Positions 10,831 to 23,700 of a stretch of 64,000 nucleotides of DNA are shown here, one piece after another. This stretch comes from Incurvaria masculella. Its lineage: Eukaryota > Arthropoda > Insecta > Lepidoptera > Incurvariidae. Positions within the stretch are counted from its first letter, which is position 1, and the number at the start of each line of letters is the position of its first letter. Under the pieces are notes generated by a model, which did not search any database, had not been told where the DNA came from, and worked only from the letters and a program-made list of their open reading frames with translations. The stretch lies in contig OX335662.1 of assembly GCA_946894095.1 (NCBI GenBank), positions 10,186,001 to 10,250,000 of the forward strand, in the 5' to 3' direction. Both the position numbers and the translations under genes were made by a program.

Positions 10831-10903
10831 CTGCAAGGCTGGACCCGAACCAGCAAAACATACCATTCACGGGTATTGCGTCGACCAATTTCGCCACCGG
10901 CTG
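10831..10903 (-). ncRNA. tRNA-like structure, probably a pseudo-tRNA or SINE head
   Basis: The minus strand folds as a 73-nt cloverleaf. The anticodon stem is perfect (atacc/ggtat around cgtgaat). The T stem is perfect (gctgg/ccagc around ttcgggt, matching the B box). The D arm (gcg...cgc) has a ttggt loop. The acceptor stem pairs only partly (caggccgg-type 5' side cagccgg against cttgcag). If real the anticodon would be TGA, but position 33 is G instead of T, which argues for a decayed copy. Confidence 0.4.
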
Positions 10904-11110
10904 TATACCCATAATTTCGAATTCTACAGTCCCTCCTCCCGTAATGAATGCCTCCTACTAACACAGTGTTTAAGATTTCTTATAACATTGAGCTAACGAA
11001 AGAAATTTTAAATCTTAATAAAAAAAAACATTTACGTACCTTCTATAACTTGCGTGCTTTAAATTTACTAGACACTAGCAAAAACACGAAAAACATACGC
11101 GTGATTACCA

Positions 11111-11395
11111 AAAACCGGCCAAGTGCGAGTCGGACTCGCACACGAAGGGTTCCGTGCCATCATACATGATTCAACACAAAAAAAATCGCGTTTTTTGTAT
11201 GGGGCGTCCCTTTATTTTTATTAATTTGTTTGTTATTATTGCGGCAAAATATAAAAAAACTCTGTGACAATTTCAGCTGCCTACCTACCTATTACGGTTC
11301 ATGAGATACAGCCCTGTGACAGACGGACGAAAGGATAGCGGAGCCTTAGTAATAGGGTTCCGTTGACACCCTTTTGGTACGAAACCCTAAAATTG
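11111..11395 (+). repeat. Dispersed repeat (GGCCAAGTGCGAGTCGGAC family), plus copy
   Basis: Starts aaaaccggccaagtgcgag, runs through gggttccgtgccatc, an AT-rich centre, cctacctattacggttcatg and ends atagggttccgttg...cgaaaccct. Same family as 2240-2478 (minus) and 48318-48605 (plus). Lies just 3' of DNAAF1. Confidence 0.7.
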
Positions 11396-11734
11396 GAAGC
11401 CCACAAAGAAGGTGGTTATTATAACTAGTCTTGTGGCATTATACATTTTAAAAACTAAGTACTGTTTTTTAGTATTTTAATAATTTTAAGATACTAATGT
11501 TTCCATATAAACGGTTAAGCATACATACTTTATAATTTTAACTAAATTACCTAATTAGTGCACAATATTTGCAAATATTAAAAATCAAACAAATACCTTC
11601 ATAATACTAAACCCTCCGCAATGTGCAGGTGCTTCTCTCCCTGTTAGTAAAACAGTAAACTTCAAATTAAAGTAAATTAAAACTATTGGAATTAGGTGCA
11701 TAATATTCTAAGTTAAACAAACATTATCATAATT

Positions 11735-14700
11735 TTAAGAGTTCAAAAGGTTTTCTAGAGCTAATTTCATCTCTAGAGAATATTCTTCTTCCACTGTTTC
11801 GAAATGTTCTTTAGGTTCATTTTTATTTTCAGTTTCATCAGGGCCTTTTTCATAATCTGCATAATCTGTTTCTCTTTCACCATCAGATATCGCAACCATC
11901 TCCATTTGTGGTAATTCTTTATCAGTAACCAGGGTATTTTTAGTTTTTTCATCATCAAAACAAAGTTTAGTCATTTCCTTTTCATATTCTATTTTAGAGT
12001 TGGAATTTTCGCCTTCGTGGTCAACTATTTTGTCAATTACAATGGTTGTTTCTAATATTTCGCTTATTTCCTCAATACGTTTTCTTTGAAAAGTAGGGTT
12101 CTCTAAATTTTCCAGGTCATATCTTATTTCTTCATTTTGAACACTACCCAGGTTTTCGCTATCCACATCTGCTTCATTAACAGTTTTATTGTCCTCTTCC
12201 ATTTCGTCAGTTTTATCAACTTCCTGACATTTATCATCGCTTATTTCATCAGCATCAAGTTCTGTTAATGTTTCAGCAGTTGTGTTTAGGCTACATGGCA
12301 TTAATGTACTATCTCCATCGGTGATTGATTCAGGTGGGCTGGGAGGTAATAAATGGGGTTCGAATGCCCGACCGCTGGCTGTGCTATCTCTCCATCGCTG
12401 CTCCACGGACTCCATGTGGCTTTCTATGATCAATGAAACTTCAGGAAGCTGTAAAGCAGAAATAAAAAGTCTTAGAATAAAGTTGAAATAACTACACATA
12501 CAAGCTTAAATTAAAATAAATTAGATATTGGATGTTGCCAAAGTGGTACAAAAAACAAAGATATCCCATATAATATTATACCATAATTCAAGAATAGATA
12601 ATACAAATTAACAAGATTTTTCAGGCTCGTAAAGTCTTGCATTAAATACGTACATAGGTAAGATGAGAAGACTTGACCAGATAAATTGTTATGAGTGTAG
12701 AAAAAGAAAATTAAAAGACATTGAATTTGAGCATATTACTTAATTAACAGTACCTGGACGACCGAGTTTTGCTCAGGCCATCTGTTATTAAGTAGTTGAT
12801 ATCAATTTTGAAATGTAGGAAATGTCCGAGCCTATCCAGATAAACGTGGAAAGTTCAATATTATATAAGATGCAAAATTAATCCAAATAGAGCTGTTTCT
12901 GAGAAACCGATTACATAAATTTCATTGGTAAATACTCATTTAAAATATATTGTAAGCACATATTTAATTTTGTGTTCTGACACGAATGCCACTCGAGAGT
13001 ATGTGGTAATTTTTCCTACTCTTGTAAAGTTGCATCATATTTTGTATACCATGCCATCATTAGCGCTAAACGTACTACTGATTTGGAACATAATAATTGA
13101 GATGATCTATCAGGGAGTGGGTACGGCGATCCTATTTGAATATTGCTTTGTTCCGTACAAAAGTAAAGAATGAGCAGAAGGAATGCGAGGGCTCACATCA
13201 ACAGAAAACTCACAGTATACTCGTTCGACAGCTCATCGGAGATCTGTTCGATGATTTTGTTCGTGTCGTTGTCAATCTTGCCCGCGTGGCTGGTCATGAT
13301 GTCGTAATGCTCCATGATCTCGCGCCGCAGCGAGCGCACATTGCCGCGTAGCCGCTCGTGCTCCTCCAGACTTTGCGACTTCTCCAGGATCTCGTCCGCG
13401 ACCGACTGGTCGATCTGGGCGTTCGAGCGCATGTCCTCGAAGTCTATGCCTGCATAGATGGTCGTGTTTAGTGTGGTGATGATAATAATGTGCGTGAAGG
13501 CTCAATGTTCCTTGGAAGACCTCATCTCGTGATCGTCTAGTTCGACTGCCGGAACTATATATACTGACTTTAGTCTCTACACCGAAATTATTCTATGAAA
13601 TGTAATATAGTTTTTGCTCTTCCTGCTTTATCAAATGTAGAAATAAATTTTTAGGCTAGGCAGGCGATGATTAGTGATTATTATATTTTCTTTAATTTCC
13701 AATGTTTTTAGACCATTTTTTATATGCTAGTATTGCTGTTTTTGTAAAATGTAAGTGTAGTTATAGTTTATTTAAAAATCTAGACTTAAGTGAGCCTCTT
13801 GCCATGATAACGACCGATAATGAACTCGTTATGCCTTAATTGTAATTGTATTTAATTGTATTTGCACATGTTTGACGATTCCAGGTGTTCCCTGCGTCCC
13901 AAAGGAGGATTAAATACAAATACAGATGCTTCTTATAAAGTGGTTATCCCACATTGTTTTAATAACTAGGAAAGGAAACCTACTATTTTTCAAGGAACCG
14001 AAAAAAAAATTACCTAACTCAAATTCGTAACACTTCGGATGAAGAAATTCGAATCAGCAAAGTGGGCTACTTTATGTTTGAATCAGTTGAGTAAATATCT
14101 GAGGTTCACGTGTTTACAAACAGTGTGAATAAGACACATTGGAAAAGATATGGCACATTCTAGATATGGGCACAGTAAACATTTTCTGGAGTACTGTAAG
14201 ATAAAAATATTTACATTTTAATCCGAAAAAATCATACCTTGAGATGGAAATCTTTCATCTTCAATAGAATTCATCGTATCTATTATAGATTTCGTTGCTT
14301 GTTCATGTGCCAGTTCTTCTTCTTGTGTCCTTTCTAATACACATTTACTTGTTGAAGGAACTGCGGAATATATGATGTTAGTTGAAACAGCATTATTAAT
14401 AATTCCTTTTATTGACTCCTTTCCACAGTCATCTGAATGGGTGACCTGTTTTTTCTCAGAATTGTTTTTCTCCTTGTCTGTGTTTATCACTTCTCGTTTA
14501 GCATTATTGTCTCCAGTTTCGAAGACTTCTTCGCCGATAGTGTAAGTTATCCCATCATCAATGTGTCGGGGGATTATTCCAGCATCTCCACTGTGATAAT
14601 GCACAAGAACATTACCTTTAACATGCGTCAGCTTCTTCTTCCGGTTATCTGCAAAATATTTTTTTTTACTTTTTATAATTTGTATTATCATATTTATAAA

Positions 14701-17700
14701 TTACAATTTATTGATTAAATATGAAAATTTTCGCCTCTTTATTATAAGCTGAGTAAATATATATGAAATCATGCATCGCCATTAAAGGCAGACTTAAAAA
14801 AATATAAAAAACATTCTCCTAATATTGCCCTGTTACATTGAAATTATTGGAAACACGTATTTGTTATAGCCTCTTTGAACATTTTTCCTTCAATGCAATA
14901 GTCCACCAACCCGGACGGTACTTACTCTAACACCTAGTACAGTTTAACGTTAAACTACGGCCAGACACAACATAGAACAACGATCCATCTAAAACTGACC
15001 GTGCCCAGAGTAGTTCTCAAGTTATCAGCATTACAAAGATATATCCGCGGGTAAGTGGTTCTAAGGTTATAAGCATTTCACCCCTACGCTTACTAATCTG
15101 GTAATGTAGCGTGATGCTTGGTCACCTATAAGGTATGTTATGGGAAAAATCAAGGCATTAATCGATATAAACCGCATCGAAACAGGACAAGGGGTTCTCT
15201 AATTATACGCAAACAGACAGACGCCAGATGTTGGATTTGATAAGTATTAAACATTTGCAACTGTATTCAGAGTAAGCGGACTAACTTTAATCCGCCGGAC
15301 TTAACCGGTTTGTGAATGGTTAGTCCGGTGCTAATCTCGTACTAAGTTTTGACAGGTTCTCTCTGAATACGACGCTACCTTTCTACGTATGGTCATTATT
15401 TTAAGCCTAAATTATACCTGATTGTTCTGCACCAATCATCTGCGCAAGTGCCACTCGTTCATATCCATTATCCATATCAAATTTCATGACAGTTGCTTTT
15501 TTCTTGACTAAATGAGCTGGAGTGGATATTTGTTGTGGTCTCTCCTCCTTTTCCATCGCTTTCTTGTCGTACAACTTCTAATAATAATAAGTTAAGATCA
15601 TTAGCATTTTTATAGTAATTATTTGACAAACATGTCTCTACGATAACAGAAAGAGCCTACCGAATGCTAGGTTTAATATTGACAATTTATTAACATGCAA
15701 TCATTATATTTATACATCTTACGTAAGAAGTCACCTTGAGTTTGCGTCCTCATCCCCAATATAAAACCTATGTTATGAAGTAGAAAGGATCCAAAACATT
15801 TTTGACATATCGTCTTGGTCCTCAAGAATAAATTTTTGGCTCTTCAATTTGAATGGTCACTTATGCCAAATTGTTCATTGGTAAATAAATATTTGCTTTC
15901 AATCGAAATTGTTAACTATAAACCTCCTTACATGCAAGTACTCGTATGTGTGTATTTGTAAATCATTTTTCATGTGCTTTTCTTTCTCTTGTATTCTAAT
16001 ATTTACGCTGTTTTTAAATTTTAGTTTTGTCTTTTTTGTATTCCTTGGTGAATTTCTTGAATGAATGAATTTCCTTGTGTATTTAGTTCTAATATTTTAT
16101 ATTATTCTTATTCGACGATACATTCTTTTTTTCATCGTATGATTTCAACGGAGTCATTGAGTAATTGTTATTCATAGCTGTAAATTGTTTTCTAAAATAC
16201 TGTTTGATTCATAAAGGTATTGAGAAGAAAGCTTCTCCAGGTCTTTCTACTGTCATACTGTCATATTGTGCTTGCTTGGCAGGTTATTATATACGGTGGT
16301 CCGAAAATACTTATGAAAAATATGAAAAAATACTTTAATATCTAAGAGAATGTTTGCTGACGTTTGGTAAGGATCCATTTTTAATAAAATAAAATATGAC
16401 AAACACTTACAAAAGGATCAACAGCTGGTTCTCCTCTAGCGATCCGAGCATTCCTTTCTTCTAGTTGCTTATCCAGTTCAGCAAACAGCTCCAAATCCTC
16501 TGCACTTGGTACCAGATCGTAAGGCTCATCTGATTGGAAGGGGTCTGCTTTGATGTTGCCAACCACAACTTTGGATGTCGAAGGAACTGCCAGAACATAA
16601 TAATATGTGTGCTTAGTGATTTTATTTTATCAACTAAAAACTCTGCTTTATAAATAATTGTCCTTTAACTTACCACATACTGACTCCTTGTAGTGTTGAA
16701 TGCTTAGTGTGGTAGAAGAGTCGTTTGGTAACTCAGTTTTCCCAACTTCTTGTTTGTCTTCTGTGAATAATTCTGCATCAGCTAGTTCTTTTTTCTGATA
16801 CACCTGCTTATCCAAAATTTCCGAGTCATCATTTAATATTACTTTTTCAATAGCTTCAACTTCTTCTATGAGAGGCTTGACATGTTCTGATTCAAGTTTG
16901 ATATCGTCTGTTTCTTCTGCTTCTGTAAATATTTACGAATATCGTTAAAACCAAATGGTAAAATCATATCAGCAAGCTTATTATTGACAAAAAGTGGTGC
17001 TAACCAAAAATGACCGAAGAAGTATGAATTGATCAGTACAATATTTATTTATTAGGTTCTTTAAAAACTACCTGTATAAATATAACGTAAATTTTACCAC
17101 TTATCAACAAATATTCGCCTCGTTCATTTGGTAGGGAATTTATAGAAAATTGTACTTCTTTTTGTAACTCATCATATTGTGTCTTTTCAATCTCTTTTGT
17201 ATCTTCTTCCACAAATACCTCGACCATCTGGCTACTGCTTAAAGATTTTTCTTCAGCAACGACTTCCTTACTATCTTCGATTAAGCCGTCATAATCGGCT
17301 TCAATTTCTTCAATTAAAGGCTTTGAATGCGCTGCACTAATCTTAATATGTTGAATCTCTTCGGCGTTTGTACCGATTTCCGTTATTTTCATTGAGGATT
17401 TTATTTGGGGCGTTTCTGAAAAAAATATATTCTTTATTATACTTTGCAGTCACATATAATGTGAAACTGCTCAATTTTAGAGACACGTTCTACTCAGAAA
17501 TCGCCAAGAGATATGCACCTTTATCTCAAGGCAACATGAATGCAACATTTACCTGCTTCTTCTAACAATGTGTTTGTTAAAAAACAAAGATTTATGAATT
17601 ACCTTTAATACTCTCAGATTTACTCGCACTTGAAGATATAGACAGTAGATTATTAAGTGCTTCGTAGTCTGCAATCTCATTTCTGAAAAATATTGATATA

Positions 17701-20700
17701 ACTTTAGAACTTTTTTTTAAGGCACTCATACATAGTATTTTTATAGTTGTAGGTATTATACATATATCGTACCTGTCCCCCGCTGGTAATTTCAAAGGCG
17801 TTCGCTCACTCCTGAACCCACTCCAATACTCCTCGTGAGGACGTGATGGGAGTTCCTCGCGTATTTCTTGTATTAGCCTCTTGCCTCTGTCCACATCAGA
17901 CCATTCAATCTTGCTTGTCTTGGGTTCTAAAATAAGAATGAAAAGTACTATTACTTTATTTATTATTATATTTATTTAAAAAGTACAAGGTTTTACATAA
18001 TATATGATATCTCCTATACTAAACTCGGTTTGTATTAAAGGAGATACTCTAAAATAACACGTTTGATAACATGCCTACACATGCTTAATATTAATAATAC
18101 TATTGTATTAGAAAATAATATTGTATGTTATTTCGGTGTGTATGCATGATTTGTGTGTAGGTAGCATTCAGGTGAGTAATACTCATATGTGAGAGTATAC
18201 ACTTAACGCTTTCATTTTAATTTTTGCCAAGCCCTCGGGCAAGCGGCTTGATGATATATTTACGTATGGAGTTATTATCTTACTGATCGTTTTTGTTTAT
18301 TGTCAAGCAGTATTCTACCAATACAGCACACGAGACTACAGTCTGAGATTTGGTACTGTATGTCCATGGTTGTATGTATGTATGTATGTCCAACTTGATA
18401 GCACAAGACTGATATTGGGATATATTAACTTTAGATATTTAAGAAAAACTCAAAAGTATTTCTCTAATAAATATGAGTCAATGGGTATAATGAACAAAAA
18501 TACTAACTTCATAGATTCATTCATGTAAATGCAAATAAAATTGGCATACAATTAAATATTTTAGTGTTCAATAAACACCATATATAAAAACATATACTTC
18601 ACGTTGTATCCAACGTTTCAAATTATTGACTCTAATACGTAATTTTCAGTAATCGAGAAACCAATATATCATCAGCGAAGAGACCACACAGAACATAGGT
18701 CTTACTTAACCGAGCTTACAAAAAACTTCGTGAACATTAATGTTGGTTTAAAGTCGTCTGTACCTTGCTCAGCATTCTTCTTATTCTTATTATCATCATC
18801 GTCACTCTCATCAGAGGTGTCGTTTTCGCTCTCGCTCGTCGTATCTTCGGCTTCAGATCCACTGAGCATCGCGGCACTTACATTACCTTCTGTTTTAACA
18901 TTTAACTTAACTTCATCCTCGCTCCCCTCTGTGCATGGTTCCAAATTATTGGCCGCTTCTTCAGACTGAAAAAGAAACGTTATGTGCAAATGTAAAAAAA
19001 ACTGACAGATTCGAGTGTACGTGTGAGCGAATGGAAGATGAAAAAACAATACTGCGCAATACTGAAAAACAAACGTCATTCAATGGCCTATCCACTCGGA
19101 AATGTTTGCCGGTGATGATGTTTATTTATATTCAGTTATAATCATTCGCACTGATTTATTACGTGAATAGAATGATAATTTTAACGAGACACGTGAAAAG
19201 CTCAACGTTTTCTGTGATATGCTAAGTTGGAAAGAAAAAGTACCAACCAAAGGTTTTGACCTGTGCTCTTTGAAAAATCTGAGATTAATTCCTCAATCTA
19301 CTAAACTGATGATAATTCTAATGCAATAACAATTAAGGCTTCTTCCAACCTTATCAAGGGATGCATCTGCTTCGTCCTTTTCCTCTGCAAGCTCCCTCTC
19401 TCTCTGTTCTCTCTTTGCCCTGTTGTCATCGCGCATCTTTATGAGATAGTTGACGGATTGACGCGTGCGCTCGTGTTCACGGTTGATCCACCTGTAAAAA
19501 ATCACCGGCTCATTAAGAGGATAATGAAGTGATCAAGTTCCATGGCTCGTGCCCGCGGCTTCATTGAACTGGATAGAAAACACGGACATTTTCTTTTTAC
19601 CGCTTTGACCACCTTTTCCTCCAATGCGATGGTACTAACCCGAGGAGGCTAACCCTACCACCGATTAGTGGATGGGGGCCTACAATTTTACATGGGTTCC
19701 GAACCATGGAACATCTCACATACATAACGAAATGCAAAGCGGTGGATGTGAAATGGATGAGCCCCGCTAGCCCCTACACCACGAGCTATGGTCCAGGTTT
19801 TAAATTTCTAATAGAATAAATTCCAAACTCTGAATATTACAGGAAGAGTTTAATCAGTTGGTTCATTTACAATGTAAAGATGTAGTTACATGTTCTCTGT
19901 TCAGTTAAATTTAACCGTGCCCAACAAAAGGTGAATGTCCTAGTATGGTACTTAGTTCCTAGAGATGACCCTAAATATGTGACTGAATATGCAATGAGGT
20001 TATAGGATATGCAATGTTCTCATCGACATATAGTTTTACATTATATCGATGGTGGTTCTGCACTCCTGAATAGGACAAGAGTTCAATTCACAGATAAAAT
20101 TGAAACGTTTATGCTTAGCTTTGGACTGACGTCATCACTGAAAACTAGTTTGTGGGAGGTTAGCGTCCTATGGAGCCTTAAATAAATGAAACGAAAACAG
20201 GCGAATGTGAATTTCAAGAGTGGCCCCTGGGTAGAAGAGGTCAGAGAGACCTTTGCCTTTCCGCCTGCTCCTCCTGCAGGCCGCCGCGCCGCCAGGCCTC
20301 CGCGCATGCGCGGTCCCTCGGGAACACCGGCCGGTTGTCCAGGTTGAGGAGCTCCCTCAGCCGCAGCGTCAGCGTCTTGCGGTACGCCGGGATGTTGCGG
20401 ACCACCGGGTTGCCGGTCAGCACCAGAACTGCCGCAAACGGGACAATGTCGACGGACGCATCGTTGTAGCGTTCGGGGCGATGTTTGGTCAACGAATCAA
20501 GACTGCGTGTTTGAAAAACGTCACGGCTTTTCACGCGGCAGGAAGAGACATTCAGCCCGTTGTCGAGGAGTCATCCGCCACGTTCGTACGCAGCAGACGA
20601 CTGAAAATTAGCTCAAAACGTCGGAGAATGTCTCTTCCTGCCGCGTGAAAAGCCGTAACATTTTTCAAACATGTCTAACGACCGCGGTAATCTCAAAAGT

Positions 20701-23700
20701 ATCATAAATAAAAACTGCGTTTTGCGTGCGACTAAAGTAAAACGTGGATGGCGAGATAATCACTGAATGAGCGGCTCGTTGCCTAGTGGTGCAGGGACTT
20801 GCCTAGCGTGCCAGAGGTCCGGGTTCAAATCCTCGCCCCGATCATGCACCACTTTATTTCTCTTTCTGAGTTGGATAAGTGCTAAATGCGAGCTGCTCCA
20901 TAGTTCGGAATCCATGTAAAACTGTAGGTCCCCTTCCCCTACTCGGTGGTAGGGTCTAGACACACCCGGGTCGGTACCATCGCATTCGATGAAAATATGG
21001 TCGAAGCGGAAATGAAACAAATGTCCGAGTTTACCATCCAGTTCAATGTAGCCGTGCTGATACAGGGAAGGTCCTGGCATGACAACGAATTTCTTCGGAG
21101 ATGTGGTGTATTGGGCTAATATCATAACGGTATTTGTGTGGTATTAGTCATCTATGTCAGGTTCTATAAAAAAACGAAACAATATAGAGCAGCTGGCATT
21201 TCATTAAGAATTTAAGCTATTTCATGGTCCGGAATTCATGAAAAACTGTAGGTCCTATACTGCCTAGTGGGCATAAGCCGGTACCATCACATTGAAAAGA
21301 TAGTCAAAGCGGTAATGAAACTGTCGGTTGTTTACATCCAGTTCAATGTAGCCGTGATTATAAAGGGTAGGTCGTGGCATGGCACCTAATTCCTTCGAGA
21401 ATACAGTGTGATAGGCGAATATCATAACGATGGGTGTGGTATTAGCCATCCATGTCCAGTCTGGTAAAAGAAACCAGTACACCAATGCTCCACGCGCAAC
21501 GGGCAGGGGTAGATGGAATATGGACAATCGATCATGTAGATCCTTTATCTATATGGTTGGTCAATTTTTGAATGCAATACCTACCGAGGTAATTTGCCCA
21601 AAGTATAACCTAGGGTTCTTTAAGGTGGCCCAACCCGGCGGGCCTAACTCATTCGCGGGCACGGTACAAAACCGTGCTGTTGCGCTCTGGGACCTTTTCT
21701 GTTTCAAAGAATAAGACAGGCTCCGTGATGAGGAAGATGCAACATGTCCACAAAAAAGACAATGTGCATAGTGTATGATTTGGTAAGATTTACGAAAATT
21801 TTAATTACAAAACGACTTATAGCTAAAAGTAAACTACGACCGCTGTAGTCAAAAATCTAACAAAAACCAGATAGATTATAAATCTTGATTAATAAGCTAT
21901 GTCTGATGACTAATCTTTTTAAGATGTTCTTTCTTTATCATTGCGTAATCCACCACCAAAGATATTTTATAAAATGCGCGAAAAATTCGAACTTTCGGAC
22001 CTTATAACTTAGAAACCAAACACAATTTTACAATGCCAATGGTCATCAGACATCTAGTTCGATCAAATAAAGCTATTTTGAACAAAATTTTGGATCTCTG
22101 ACAAGAAATATGGGCGTGATCTTCTTTCTCCTTTTGTATGGGGAGATGATCGGGATGGCATCCATGTCTTTGGCCACGTCTCGGCCTAGTGACAACTCCG
22201 ATACCTTGACGAATTTCACTACCCTCTCATAACTCCAGTAATACAAGGGCGATGGTTTCTTGTTTAGATGTATTATACAGGTGTAGTAACCGGCAGTACA
22301 TTAAATTTGGGAAATGATTATTGGGATTGAAACAAACAAAAAAGTTTAATAGGTAAATCTTTGCTGAATATCCCCTAAATAAAATGTTAGACTTTCCATA
22401 CAAAGTAATTCAATAATTTAGTGTAAAAAGAATCGAATGGTCTGTAAGAACGTTGGAGTGTTGTGTGTACGTGGACATGGATGGATATCACACCTGCTTT
22501 TAGCCTGATACGCCAAATAGGATCTTGGTCCCATACCAAGACATTCCTTAGCTAAACCAAACATTCCTTATAAAAATACACTAGACAAAAACATACATAA
22601 AAAAAATCTCGGTAACTAGACACTTTAGAGAAAAAAATATTAACTTTTTTGTCTAGGAAAAACATGAGGATTACGCTGGCGAAATTAATGCACTGGCCGT
22701 TACGACACCTGTATACTGTACTCCATGTAAACCATGAATACGTACCTTTCAAAGCTGCCATTTCAGCTAGCACTTCGAGAATCAATGGATCCTCGATGCG
22801 GTTGTAGGATAGATCCAGGCACGACAGGTTCACACAGTATTTGAGGTTGAGCAGGTCATCTGTAACAACACATATAAATGTACACAACCAGGCTCCTAGG
22901 CAGCGTGGGTTACTGCCTAGCTAGGGGCACCGCATTGGATAGAGGCCCACCGTATCCAGGTTTTTTTTTTCATTTAAATGTTTCATCGAGTGAACATTAC
23001 ATTTGAAGTTTTTATCGAGTAGGGTTTCATATCAAGACGGACGCATTTTTATCAAATACCTGTGTGGATAGGGTGTAGAGAAGCTCGGCAAAGAAAAAAA
23101 TAACGTGCGAAAACTACTTCATCATAGGAAACAAACTTCCAAAGTTTGACCCACTCTTTTGAATTGTGTCCCCTAGCTTCAAGAACCCCCTTACCCACTT
23201 TCTAACTTTTTGCCACCTGGCAATAAAAACACTACTAAGTGACTCAGTAGTATTTTCAGCATTTCTTCTCGTGAATGTCGTAAGTAGCGATTCAGGGATT
23301 TGTCGTTAGTGGTTCGGATTTCTCGTGAAAATTTAGGTTCCCTTTCTTACTTACAAGGTCAATTTCGCCCAGGTTGGCCATCGCATTGAATGAACAATAG
23401 ATGAAGCGGCAATAAACATTGTCCGCGTTCACCACAAAGTTCAATGTAGCTGATCAATGTAAGGACGGTCCTGGCACGACAACCTAGTTCCCATGTGGTG
23501 TGTTGCACTGATATCATGAAGTCTTTTGTTCTTTGCTTTAGGCTGTTCTACCAAAATGTTTTGTTTGGCAGTAGCATTTAGATCTTGCAGGTGTATTCAG
23601 AGTGGGCGGGCTAACCTTAATCCGCACTCGTACTAAGAATAATTATTGCGGAAGCAACAAGTTAAGCCAGTTAAGTTTCTTTGCAGGTTGATCTTTACGG

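Noticed and set aside
20253..20648. 131-codon plus-strand ORF
   Set aside because: Antisense shadow of a DNAAF1 exon and the adjacent hairpin; no recognisable product.
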